This document shows positions 54,596 to 61,179 of a DNA stretch of 64,000 bases, one piece after another. Position 1 is the first letter of the stretch. The number at the start of each line of letters is the position of its first letter. The notes under the pieces were generated by a model that saw only the letters and a list, made by a program, of their open reading frames with translations, was not told the origin of the DNA and ran no database searches. A program made the position numbers and the translations under genes. The stretch is from an uncultured Kiritimatiellota bacterium (GTDB taxonomy: Bacteria > Verrucomicrobiota > Kiritimatiellia > RFP12 > UBA1067), in assembly GCA_934643865.1 (NCBI GenBank), contig CAKUCX010000009.1, forward strand, positions 1 through 64,000, read 5' to 3'.

Positions 54596-54734
54596 GAGAA
54601 GCACCGAAAAGCGAAAGAGGGCGAAAAAATTTTTCAGTGCGTGGCGTTCCGGCTGTGGTCGAAGTGCGTAAAACCCCTGTAAAATAAGGGCGAAACGCGC
54701 CTAAAAACTTTTTCACTTTTTTGCTTTTTGCCTA

Positions 54735-54763
54735 TTGACAACATACGCAGAATATGAGATAAT
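54735..54763 (+). promoter_or_regulatory. Main rightward (early) promoter
   Basis: A perfect TTGACA at 54735-54740, a 17-bp spacer, and GATAAT at 54758-54763, followed by ACCCGC. It lies 72 bp before the first early gene. The second phage promoter at 60094-60122 shares the ATAATACCCGC context after its -10 box. Confidence 0.75.
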
Positions 54764-54835
54764 ACCCGCGTTTTCAACCACCACCAGAGGCGCGGCCACA
54801 TACCCGCCGACGGAACCACGAAAGGACAAAAGACA

Positions 54836-55348
54836 ATGAAAGCATATCAAATCACCCTTGACGAACTCGACCGCGCGACCGTCGCGCAGTTGGGCGGAAC
54901 CTGCGAGAACACCGCGAACGGTTGCAGGATCGACGACGACACCGCGCAGACACTCGCGGACGTGTGCCGCTGTTCCTGCGGTGCCGCCGGGGGTTTCTCC
55001 GGGTTCATCTATTACACGGAAACGCGGGAATTTACCGCGAAAAACCGCGCCGCAATCGTCGCCCGGCTCCGTGAACAGATCGACGAGGGGCTTTTTACTG
55101 ATCAGAACGGAAAGCCGCGCGGCGTTGTCGGCGCGGTCGTGATGTTCTCTTGCTTCAAAGATGAGAACCCCGCCGAGATCGAAGAAGAAGCCGCGCGGGT
55201 TCTGTTCGGGCCACTCGAAGACGTGCGCGGCGGTGACCTTGACCGGGTAGCAAATGCCCTTGCTTGGAGTGTGCTTGAAGATCTGGCTTTTCGTCTTGAC
55301 GGGCAGGAGTGCGACGAGGACGAGAGCGACGAGGAAAGCGACAAATGA
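54836..55348 (+). CDS. First early gene, unknown function
   Basis: A 170-aa acidic protein. It contains CRCSCGAAGGFSGFIYY near residue 45-60, a helix-rich middle (AAIVARLREQIDEGLFTDQ), and a strongly acidic C-terminus (ECDEDESDEESDK). AAAGGA precedes the ATG. First early position and high acidity would suit a host-interfering protein, such as a DNA mimic, but that is a guess. The family is unknown. Confidence 0.55.
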   Translation: MKAYQITLDELDRATVAQLGGTCENTANGCRIDDDTAQTLADVCRCSCGAAGGFSGFIYYTETREFTAKNRAAIVARLREQIDEGLFTDQNGKPRGVVGAVVMFSCFKDENPAEIEEEAARVLFGPLEDVRGGDLDRVANALAWSVLEDLAFRLDGQECDEDESDEESDK

Positions 55349-55356
55349 ACCAACAC

Positions 55357-55385
55357 GCCGCGCCCGGTGTGGTGCCGGGCGCGGC
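55357..55385 (+). other. Perfect 11-bp hairpin between early genes
   Basis: GCCGCGCCCGG and CCGGGCGCGGC close a 7-nt loop (TGTGGTG). It lies just after the first early stop codon and 23 bp before the next ATG, with no U tract. It may control translation, mRNA processing or stability. Confidence 0.7.
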
Positions 55386-55407
55386 AAACACGAAAGGACA
55401 CAATCAA

Positions 55408-55956
55408 ATGAAAGTTGACATTATCCCGACACCCGGAACGTCCGCAGATTGGCAAGTACAGCCGCGCGACGATTCCGGCGAATATGAAGCCGCGCCGGTT
55501 TTCGGCCCTGCGTCTGATTGCGAGTGCGTCGAATGGTGTGATGAGAACGGCTACGAGTATCGCCACAGGAAAAACGCCGCGCTTGTGGTGCCGAGGTTTT
55601 TTGACGATCTCGCCAAACGGTGCGACAACGTACACGCGGCAATGATCGAACGCGCCACCCGGTGCGGCTGGTCGTTTGCCTCTGATTGCATCTACCGCGC
55701 AAGCGCGGCTTGGAAGGAAAACCCGACGCATTACGCCTATAATGGCGACTTCGGCGGCGCGGCGTATTTTCGCGGGGTCACGGATGAAAGCGCGGCCAGC
55801 GAAGACGGGCGCAGGGCGCAAGAATTGCTTTCTTGGTTGCTCGGCGCGGCCTCCTGCGCTTGGGAACTCGGTTTTAATCTGACGTTCGACAAGGACGGCA
55901 AGCACCGAGTTTTCAACACGTGCCCCCAATGGGTCACGCTCGAAGAGGAACCATAA
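55408..55956 (+). CDS. Early protein of unknown function
   Basis: A 182-aa protein with many aromatic and acidic residues and eight cysteines. It has CECVEWCDENGYEYRHR around residue 40, a helix pair and a Trp-rich C-terminus (WLLGAASCAWELGF). ATG 55408 is chosen because GAAAGGA precedes it, although an in-frame ATG at 55345 overlaps the upstream stop codon; that would put the hairpin inside the coding region. No family is recognised. Confidence 0.55.
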   Translation: MKVDIIPTPGTSADWQVQPRDDSGEYEAAPVFGPASDCECVEWCDENGYEYRHRKNAALVVPRFFDDLAKRCDNVHAAMIERATRCGWSFASDCIYRASAAWKENPTHYAYNGDFGGAAYFRGVTDESAASEDGRRAQELLSWLLGAASCAWELGFNLTFDKDGKHRVFNTCPQWVTLEEEP

Positions 55957-55966
55957 AAAACACCTT

Positions 55967-55999
55967 GCCGCGCCGGGTGCCACATACGCCCGGCGCGGC
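55967..55999 (+). other. Second intergenic hairpin with CCACATAC loop
   Basis: GCCGCGCCGGG pairs with CCCGGCGCGGC around an 11-nt loop containing CCACATAC (55980-55987). It is 11 bp after one stop codon and 43 bp before the next ATG. The stem sequence is similar to the first hairpin. Confidence 0.7.
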
Positions 56000-56041
56000 T
56001 CAACCAGTCAACCACGAAAACACGAAAAGGAAAAATCAGCC

Positions 56042-56518
56042 ATGAAGTACACAAAGGAATTTTCAGAAGGTTTCACGCCGTGGAGCGGTGCCGTTTCTGT
56101 GTATGAGCGCATAGTCAAGGAAAAAGGCCTTGACGCACTCGAAAACGCTTTAGAGCAGATTTTCGAGGGGAGCGACGAGCCGCCCAGCGATACCGCGATC
56201 AACGATCTATTATGGTTTGACGCTGACACGGTTTATAACGTCCTTGGCATGAGGCCGGACAGCGCAAAAACGCGGACGCTTGACGAAATCCGCGAAGCAT
56301 GGAAGGAAAACAATACAGTAGGGTATGAGGTGCAGAAGGTCGAAATTATCGACTATGAAACCGTTCGTGTGACGTTCTTCGACCCGGAGGAGGAAACGCC
56401 GCCGGACGAGTACGAGACGGAAGACCTCAACCCGGAAGAGGTCGCCGCGCTTTTCGGCGACGATGAAGGCGAAATCGACGAGGACGCGCAGACCGTTTGC
56501 ACGTGGTCGCGCGACTGA
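56042..56518 (+). CDS. Early protein of unknown function, acidic
   Basis: A 158-aa protein starting MKYTKEFSEGFTPWSGAV. It has a helical N-terminal half and a beta-rich second half (VGYEVQKVEIIDYETVRVTF), then a strongly acidic end (DDEGEIDEDAQ). AAAAGGAAAAATCAGCC precedes the ATG. No motif or family match. It lies between two of the intergenic hairpins. Confidence 0.55.
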   Translation: MKYTKEFSEGFTPWSGAVSVYERIVKEKGLDALENALEQIFEGSDEPPSDTAINDLLWFDADTVYNVLGMRPDSAKTRTLDEIREAWKENNTVGYEVQKVEIIDYETVRVTFFDPEEETPPDEYETEDLNPEEVAALFGDDEGEIDEDAQTVCTWSRD

Positions 56519-56528
56519 TCCAAACTTT

Positions 56529-56582
56529 CCGCCGCCGGGCGCATGTCCGCGCCACATACACGGACAGAGCGAACGGCGGCGG
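56529..56582 (+). other. Third intergenic hairpin, two-stem, with CCACATAC loop
   Basis: An outer stem CCGCCGCC/GGCGGCGG and an inner stem TGTCCG/CGGACA. CCACATAC (56552-56559) lies in the inner loop. The repeat of a GC hairpin with this loop word in consecutive gaps points to a shared function. Confidence 0.6.
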
Positions 56583-56622
56583 GACTTCCTGCCATTCTAA
56601 AACTGCGAGAGGATTTCAACCG

Positions 56623-56988
56623 ATGAAAAATAAACTTGAAAAAATCGTCGAATCGCTTGAAGGATCGACGGGCGCGACGTGGAACGTTTATGACTGCGGT
56701 GAAGGTGATTTTGAATTTTCCACTTATTCGCCAGCGGGTGAAAACGTGATTATAACGTTATACGGTACAACGCTCGCGGGGCTTGCTGAAAACGCAAAAG
56801 AGGCCTTGGAATACTTTGACGCGGACGAACACGCCGCCGAAATTCTGATTGCAAAACGATCAGGCGACAAAGACAAAGAAAGGTTTTACGCCGCCGCGCC
56901 TGATAGTCTGCGCGAACTGCTGGAAGACGCAGAAGCAATAAAAGCCCTTTATAAATCCCTTTACGACGCGCTGACGGCGGCGGCGTGA
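56623..56988 (+). CDS. Early protein of unknown function
   Basis: A 121-aa acidic protein. It begins LEKIVESLEGSTGATWNVYD, has a beta-rich part (GDFEFSTYSPAGENVIITLY) and a helical C-terminus (LRELLEDAEAIKALYKSLYD). GAGAGGA precedes the ATG. The family is unknown. An upstream in-frame region (from 56497) spans the hairpin and is not likely coding. Confidence 0.55.
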   Translation: MKNKLEKIVESLEGSTGATWNVYDCGEGDFEFSTYSPAGENVIITLYGTTLAGLAENAKEALEYFDADEHAAEILIAKRSGDKDKERFYAAAPDSLRELLEDAEAIKALYKSLYDALTAAA

Positions 56989-57006
56989 ACCACGGAGGCC
57001 GGAAAC

Positions 57007-57534
57007 ATGAAACCATACAAGAAGGCGCAGACGGTTCCATACGTCGGGCTTCAGGATCGCCGCCGGAAACTCACCGACGAGCAACGCGCGGCTATTCTAA
57101 AACTGCACGACGAACATGGTTTGGGGTGCCGCACCATTGCAAAAATGTTTGGCGTTTCCCGTTCGCTCGTTCGCGTTATCTGCGTCCCCGGCGTTGCCGA
57201 GCGCATCAGTCGGCGAATTGCGGCAACGTGGCGCAAGTATAGGGAACAGCGCGGCAAAACTGAAAACGCACGGATCATGCGCGACTTCAGGAACCGCAAG
57301 TATAAATGTTTCATGCGCGGCGAACTGGTCGAAAAGCCTACGCCGCCTGTCGTGCGCCAGAAAATAGAAACTAAAGTAATTTACGCGACCACGCCGAACG
57401 GACGGCGCAAGGCCGTCCGCGTTCCGCTTTCGTTCCTGAACGAGCCGGAAGACGCGGAATATGTCGGCAGGGTGTGGCGCACCGTGCGCCGCGCCGGACA
57501 GTTTTTCGTCTTCCCGGTATCGCCGGAGAAGTGA
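57007..57534 (+). CDS. HTH DNA-binding early protein
   Basis: A 175-aa basic protein. Residues about 22-60 (LTDEQRAAILKLHDEHGLGC, then RTIAKMFGVSRSLVRVI) form a resolvase/homeodomain-type helix-turn-helix. A basic helix follows (RRIAATWRKYREQRGK), then a C-terminal domain containing TKVIYATTPNGRRKAV. It may be a transcriptional regulator or recombination factor. No serine or tyrosine recombinase catalytic domain is seen, so it is not an integrase. It lies mid-operon. Confidence 0.65.
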   Translation: MKPYKKAQTVPYVGLQDRRRKLTDEQRAAILKLHDEHGLGCRTIAKMFGVSRSLVRVICVPGVAERISRRIAATWRKYREQRGKTENARIMRDFRNRKYKCFMRGELVEKPTPPVVRQKIETKVIYATTPNGRRKAVRVPLSFLNEPEDAEYVGRVWRTVRRAGQFFVFPVSPEK

Positions 57535-57573
57535 TTTCAAGTCAACCCACAAACCACAAAAGGACACAGACAA

Positions 57574-58077
57574 ATGAGCAACCATAAAATCAACATCGCG
57601 GCGGATTCCGTCGCCGAAAAACTCGCCGCCATTCTTGAAGCGGTGGAGAAGGATTACACCGACGAGGCGCACAGGACGGAGCCGGGCACCTATGGCCGCT
57701 CTCGCGTCATTCAAAACGGCATCCACAACGCGCGGGAATATCTCACGAGCGAATTTCTCGCGCTTCTTGAAGAGGCGCAAGACGCGCTTGCGGACTACAA
57801 GAAGGCCGTCGAGGAACACGAGCCGGAGCCGCGCAAGTGCTGGATTGCGCTTACTGTTGACACGAACGAGAGTGACCCGGAATATGTGGCCGTTGCAAGT
57901 CTTTTCTCCACGCGGGAGAAGGCCCGGAAGTGCATAGACAGCGCAATCGCCGAAGACACTTCCGAGGGCGGAAGTTGGGAGCCGGACGACGTGCAATGGA
58001 ACAATAGCGGCGACATCTGCGAATACAGCGGCAGCCAGATCGTCCACCGTGTCGCGGAAATGACTATTCAGGACTAA
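57574..58077 (+). CDS. Early protein of unknown function
   Basis: A 167-aa protein with a helical N-terminal part (AEKLAAILEAVEKDYTDEAH) and a beta-rich middle with WIALTVDTNESDPEYVAV. The middle segment resembles small phage domains around a tyrosine-rich strand but has no clear family. ACAAAAGGACACAGACAA precedes the ATG. It is followed by two more unknown genes. Confidence 0.55.
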   Translation: MSNHKINIAADSVAEKLAAILEAVEKDYTDEAHRTEPGTYGRSRVIQNGIHNAREYLTSEFLALLEEAQDALADYKKAVEEHEPEPRKCWIALTVDTNESDPEYVAVASLFSTREKARKCIDSAIAEDTSEGGSWEPDDVQWNNSGDICEYSGSQIVHRVAEMTIQD

Positions 58078-58094
58078 ACGGAAAGGATCAAGTC

Positions 58095-58454
58095 ATGATT
58101 TACTGGATGAGCAAAGCGACAAGCGACGCTTGCGAACTTCACGACGTCACCGTGTACGGGTTCGACACGTCGCACAATATCGAGCCGGGCGTTGTCACGC
58201 TCTACGTTTTCACTTGCGGCGGCGACGTGACGCGCTCCGTCGAGATCGAGAACTGGACGGCGAAGACGGAGCGGGAAATTGATCTCGCCTTCCGCTCCGG
58301 GGTTCGTGCGATGGCCGACGCTTTCAAGGCGGCCCCGGACGAGTTGGAGGAATGGCCGCACCCTGAATATGCGGAGGACGATTTCAACACGGCGGGGTCG
58401 AAGTTCCGCAGTCTCGCAGACGATCTGGACGCACTAACGGCGGAGGGCAAATAA
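58095..58454 (+). CDS. Early protein of unknown function
   Basis: A 119-aa protein. The first half is beta-rich (VTVYGFDTSHNIEPGVVTLY, then a Cys-Gly-Gly turn), the second half helical and acidic. GGAAAGGA precedes the ATG. No family is recognised. It is 1 bp ahead of the next gene, so they are translated together. Confidence 0.55.
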   Translation: MIYWMSKATSDACELHDVTVYGFDTSHNIEPGVVTLYVFTCGGDVTRSVEIENWTAKTEREIDLAFRSGVRAMADAFKAAPDELEEWPHPEYAEDDFNTAGSKFRSLADDLDALTAEGK

Positions 58455-58455
58455 C

Positions 58456-58932
58456 ATGGGCGCGAACGTCGAGAATTTTGTCCTGCCGAACTGCACGAGG
58501 TTCGACGGGATCAGGAATGGCAAGGTCATTTGCCGTTTCGAGAACACCTTCATGCTGGTGCCGCCCGTCGATTGCCATTGCGCGTACCAGTACGAAAATC
58601 GCTATGTCCGCAAGGACGGCGACGGCGAAGAGTGTGTGCGCCTTTTCTGCGAGGGCGAACGACAGCGGATCGAGAACAGAATCCCGGAGTTCTACGAAGA
58701 GTATTTTCGTGAATATCTGGATTGCGTCTCGTTCCGTGTAATGGGCGGCGAATGTTTCGGCGGCACCGTCTGGATGGCGGACAACAACGGCATAAACGTG
58801 ACGGATCGCTTTATCTGGACAACGCACGGCGACAAGGTTCTCGCGTCTGAACTTTTCACCCCGCCGACGCAAGAGGCCCTTGCGGACTTCTTCAGGCGGC
58901 ACTACAAACTTGCGCAGGAGGCGAAGGCATGA
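58456..58932 (+). CDS. Early protein of unknown function
   Basis: A 158-aa aromatic-rich protein. It contains CHCAYQYENRYVRKDGDGEE and later FEGGTVWMADN-like strands (actual: CFGGTVWMADNNGIN), with several cysteines. The end is helical (ALADFFRRHYKLAQEAKA). It overlaps the start of a 34-codon frame by ATGA. Family unknown. Confidence 0.5.
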   Translation: MGANVENFVLPNCTRFDGIRNGKVICRFENTFMLVPPVDCHCAYQYENRYVRKDGDGEECVRLFCEGERQRIENRIPEFYEEYFREYLDCVSFRVMGGECFGGTVWMADNNGINVTDRFIWTTHGDKVLASELFTPPTQEALADFFRRHYKLAQEAKA

Positions 58933-59033
58933 ACCGCGACAGGATCGAACACGCCTTTTGGCCATGCTCGCTATCGCTTTATTGCGCACGATATGATAAA
59001 ATATCCACCCGCCAACCACCCACGAGACCATGA
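58929..59033 (+). CDS. Possible 34-aa small protein
   Basis: A short frame whose ATG overlaps the preceding stop codon (ATGA) and whose TGA overlaps the next gene's ATG (ATGA). Such double coupling is the pattern used throughout this phage. The product (MNRDRIEHAFWPCSLSLYC at its start) has no recognised motif. It could be a translational link only. Confidence 0.3.
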   Translation: MNRDRIEHAFWPCSLSLYCARYDKISTRQPPTRP

Positions 59034-59248
59034 AGAAGAAAATTCTATCTTATCTTGCCGCGACCTACACCATGTGGCAACGCGGCCAGCACCAGGACGA
59101 CAGACGCTACGCCCTGCAATGGATGCGCTATCAAGGGCGCTTTGAGGGCGCGAAGGAAATAGCCAACGCGCTCGGCTATCGTGTCTCAATCGTAAACGGC
59201 GCGGTCGTGTTGCGGAACTCCACGAGCAGAAAGGCGGTGTCGGCATGA
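59030..59248 (+). CDS. Small early protein of unknown function
   Basis: A 72-aa basic protein: MKKKILSYLAATYTMWQRGQ, then a helix (ALQWMRYQGRFEGAKEIANA) and a short strand. Its stop codon overlaps the next ATG (ATGA). Possibly a small DNA- or RNA-binding protein given its charge; no family. Confidence 0.5.
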   Translation: MKKKILSYLAATYTMWQRGQHQDDRRYALQWMRYQGRFEGAKEIANALGYRVSIVNGAVVLRNSTSRKAVSA

Positions 59249-59628
59249 GGCATCCCATGTGCAAGACGTGTTGCGACTACCGACCGCAGGAGGACGGCAC
59301 GGTTATCTGCAACTATTCAGGCAAGGCAATCGCGCCGGACGGAAGCCCGATGTTCGACGGCGGCAAGTGCTACGAGCGCAAGGGAAAGCCCAAGCGTTCG
59401 CCGCAGGAGATTTCGGCCATACGCGCCGCCGCCGGACGCAAGGGCGGACGCAAGGCCGGATATGGCAAGGGCCGCGCACCGACGAAAACGGCAACGATTC
59501 GGCAACACGACTATCTTGTGTTCTGCAAGTACGCCGGGAACCGTTCGCTTGCCGAGACCTTCCACATGATTGCGAAGTCGATAGTTGCGAAACACCCGGA
59601 AATGAAGCCGCACGGCTGGATCGACTGA
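59245..59628 (+). CDS. Small early protein with Cys-rich N-terminus
   Basis: A 127-aa protein. The N-terminal 45 residues have CKTCC, CNYSG and GGKCYERKG, a probable zinc-ribbon-like knuckle. A basic middle follows (AGRKGGRKAGYGKGRAPTKT), then a helical end. Starts by ATGA overlap. It may bind nucleic acid. The 54 bp after it separate it from a gene on the opposite strand. Confidence 0.55.
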   Translation: MRHPMCKTCCDYRPQEDGTVICNYSGKAIAPDGSPMFDGGKCYERKGKPKRSPQEISAIRAAAGRKGGRKAGYGKGRAPTKTATIRQHDYLVFCKYAGNRSLAETFHMIAKSIVAKHPEMKPHGWID

Positions 59629-59681
59629 ACAGCCGCACAGCAACGAACGACGCGCCGCCAGAATCTCCGACGGCGCGTTTG

Positions 59682-60032
59682 TCATTCTTCTTCATCGCTT
59701 TCGTATCTCGCGCCCGGAAATTTGCCGATGCGTAATTTCGTTATCCGCGCTCCGTCTCTTTCTGCATACGCTTCAAAGGGTTCCCGGTGCTTATACGTGT
59801 AGATGTCTGCGAACATAAAAGCATTGCCGTCAGATGTTTTTCCATCGACGGTGAGACATACACGGCGGACTGGCTCTTGGGATTTGCACCGCCAGCAATA
59901 CACACAACCCTCCATTTTGTCACGTATATATTCGCACGTTGTTTCTTTGCGCTCTTTCTGAATGAAGGCAACCAGAAGCGCAATCGCGCCGACGGCAACG
60001 ACACCAAGCGATATGATTTCTGATTGTTTCAT
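59682..60032 (-). CDS. Membrane protein on the opposite strand, possible moron
   Basis: A 116-aa protein running against the surrounding early operon. It has an N-terminal membrane span (ISLGVVAVGAIALLVAF) and a soluble domain with CVYCWRCKS. It ends in an acidic tail. It has its own extended -10 (TGG-TATAAT) ending 6 bp before the ATG and no Shine-Dalgarno, so the mRNA is probably leaderless. A solitary counter-transcribed membrane gene in a prophage is typical of a gene expressed in the lysogen, such as superinfection exclusion (inference). Confidence 0.6.
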   Translation of the reverse strand: MKQSEIISLGVVAVGAIALLVAFIQKERKETTCEYIRDKMEGCVYCWRCKSQEPVRRVCLTVDGKTSDGNAFMFADIYTYKHREPFEAYAERDGARITKLRIGKFPGARYESDEEE

Positions 60033-60038
60033 GCGGAT

Positions 60039-60047
60039 ATTATACCA
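60039..60047 (-). promoter_or_regulatory. Extended -10 promoter of the counter-transcribed membrane gene
   Basis: TGG-TATAAT on the minus strand with no recognisable -35. It places the transcription start at or next to the ATG at 60032, the same layout as coaD. Confidence 0.55.
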
Positions 60048-60093
60048 TTTCTGGCAGTTGGCAGATTTTCATAAAATTTTTTCATTCTCCTGC

Positions 60094-60122
60094 TTGTGTG
60101 TCCACACACATTGTGATATAAT
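60094..60122 (+). promoter_or_regulatory. Promoter with built-in operator for the RHH cluster
   Basis: TTGTGT (60094-60099), a 17-bp spacer and TATAAT (60117-60122). The palindrome TGTGTGTCCACACACA occupies 60095-60110, overlapping the -35 and spacer, where a bound repressor would block polymerase. The first gene starts 33 bp downstream. Confidence 0.7.
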
Positions 60123-60154
60123 ACCCGCCGTCAACCCAAATAAGGCACATCCAC

Positions 60155-60343
60155 ATGAGAAAGAAAAAGAACGAGGACAGACATCTCGGCAAGCGGATCG
60201 AGTTCTACATTCCTGAAAAGGAATTTGACGAAATGGCCGCTGGCATGGCCGCCATAAACGAGACGAACAAATCATTGTTTGTCCGTTCGGCAATCAAGTC
60301 GTTTTGCGATTACCTGAAAACCAAGAAGGAGAACGCAAAGTGA
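60155..60343 (+). CDS. Ribbon-helix-helix-like protein 1
   Basis: A 62-aa basic protein. A short strand (KRIEFYIPEKEF) leads into two helices (FDEMAAGMAAINETNKSLFV and RSAIKSFCDYL), the fold pattern of Arc/MetJ-type repressors. The gene sits under a promoter containing a perfect inverted repeat, so self-regulation is likely. Its stop codon overlaps the next ATG (TGATG). Confidence 0.6.
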   Translation: MRKKKNEDRHLGKRIEFYIPEKEFDEMAAGMAAINETNKSLFVRSAIKSFCDYLKTKKENAK

Positions 60344-60564
60344 TGAAGTCAAACTATACCCCCTCGTTCCTCGTGTCCACCAAGATTCCGAAGGAACTCT
60401 ACGCAGAAGTCGAAAGAATCGCCGCCGAGCAATCTACCGCCACAGGGCGCACCGTCACCCCGGAGGAAGTTTTTCTGGCGGCGGTCAAGTTTTATTCGGC
60501 CCGGTGTGTCCACACACATTCGCGCCCCGGCAGGGTACGGACGGCAGTTCGGGCGATGAGGTAA
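60343..60564 (+). CDS. Ribbon-helix-helix-like protein 2
   Basis: A 73-aa protein. A strand (SFLVSTKIPKELYAEVERIA) leads into helices with EQSTATGRTVTPEEVFLAAV, like a ribbon-helix-helix or a related small DNA-binding fold. The C-terminal tail (RCVHTHSRPGR) is encoded by DNA that is itself a copy of the palindrome. Start overlaps the preceding stop codon (TGATG). Confidence 0.5.
   Translation: MKSNYTPSFLVSTKIPKELYAEVERIAAEQSTATGRTVTPEEVFLAAVKFYSARCVHTHSRPGRVRTAVRAMR
60505..60518 (+). promoter_or_regulatory. Operator-like palindrome, copy 2
   Basis: TGTGTCCACACACA within the 3' end of the second RHH-like gene. The same 14 bp occur at 60097-60110 and 60577-60590. Confidence 0.65.
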
Positions 60565-60576
60565 TTTTTCGGCCCA

Positions 60577-60618
60577 TGTGTCCACACACATTTTCGTTAA
60601 ACCACGTGTCCTCACACA
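60577..60618 (+). promoter_or_regulatory. Operator-like palindromes, copies 3 and 4
   Basis: TGTGTCCACACACA at 60577-60590 and a variant GTGTCCTCACACA at 60606-60618, in the gap between the second and third RHH-like genes. The variant ends next to the third gene's AAGGAG ribosome site, so binding could also affect translation start. Confidence 0.65.
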
Positions 60619-60634
60619 AGGAGAGCAAAAGACA

Positions 60635-60808
60635 ATGAGCAAAACCTACCGAATCCCGGCGATGACGCTACCCCCTGCGGTCATGCGCGACATCCGCGCG
60701 GAGGCGAAGCGCACGGGACAGACCGTCACGGCGGTCGTTCGCGCCCGTGTCGTGAAAGACTACGAAGCAACCAAGGCGAACGCCGCCGCAACTGAATCCG
60801 CGAACTGA
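60635..60808 (+). CDS. Ribbon-helix-helix-like protein 3
   Basis: A 57-aa basic protein: strand KTYRIPAMTLPPAVMRDIRA, turn, helix TGQTVTAVVRARVVKDYEA, matching the RHH layout (CopG/Arc type). AAGGAG precedes the ATG. Its stop codon overlaps the next ATG (TGATG). With two similar neighbours it may form homo- or heterodimers on the palindromes. Confidence 0.6.
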   Translation: MSKTYRIPAMTLPPAVMRDIRAEAKRTGQTVTAVVRARVVKDYEATKANAAATESAN

Positions 60809-61179
60809 TGCGCTATCTCCGCCGCCAGATCGTTTGCGAGCGTCTGCGCCTCGCCGTTTCGACCTCCTACAAGGTCGTCGGTTCGGCGTATGGCTCACGC
60901 ATCTGCTCTGACGACGTGCTGGAACTGCTCAACAGATCGCGCAACGACACGCAGGAGGTTCTTTGCGACCTTCCAAGCGACCTGATGACCCCTGCGGAGA
61001 TCGCCGCCCTGCCGGAGATCGCCGAGAGCGGAATCACGGAACGCGAGATCGTGAACTGGACGAAGCGGACGCGCAACCCCGCGCCATGCTTCCGCATCAA
61101 CAAGCAGACGCGCCGCATACGTCGCTCGTCGTTCCTGCGCTGGATCGAGGAATCTTCACGGATAAGGAGGCGCGGATGA
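60808..61179 (+). CDS. Excisionase-like HTH protein
   Basis: A 123-aa basic protein. The C-terminal half (TPAEIAALPEIAESGITER, then WTKRTRNPAPCFRIN and SSFLRWIEE) matches the winged-helix excisionase/MerR-like pattern. The N-terminal 45 residues are another small basic domain. It is coupled on both sides. It could be the phage excisionase, or a regulator of the recombination genes that follow. Confidence 0.55.
   Translation: MRYLRRQIVCERLRLAVSTSYKVVGSAYGSRICSDDVLELLNRSRNDTQEVLCDLPSDLMTPAEIAALPEIAESGITEREIVNWTKRTRNPAPCFRINKQTRRIRRSSFLRWIEESSRIRRRG

Larger units (their letters stand above)
54291..54835. other. Divergent control region between late and early operons
   Basis: 545 bp with no supported gene. 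It holds two copies of motif A (GCTTTCCGTGTGTTGGC at 54423-54439 and 54579-54595; a third lies at 54115-54131 in the terminase gene). It also holds two copies of the quasi-palindromic motif B (54501-54526, 54671-54695), alternating with A. The rightward promoter is at 54735-54763, and an A/T-rich stretch lies at 54616-54640 and 54700-54730. Open frames on the minus strand consist of these repeats. Confidence 0.6.

Noticed and set aside
54320..54716. Two minus-strand frames in the control region (94 and 90 aa)
   Set aside because: They consist of the A and B repeats read through in different frames and lack ribosome sites; better explained as regulatory DNA.
57007..57534. HTH protein as an integrase or invertase
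   Set aside because: Only a helix-turn-helix is present; no serine or tyrosine recombinase catalytic residues are seen.
59787..60023. 78-aa plus-strand frame opposite the membrane gene
   Set aside because: It is the mirror of the minus-strand membrane gene, which has a promoter and a convincing membrane span.
60094..60620. CRISPR-like array from the four repeated palindromes
   Set aside because: Repeats are too short, unevenly spaced and embedded in coding genes; no cas genes are present.
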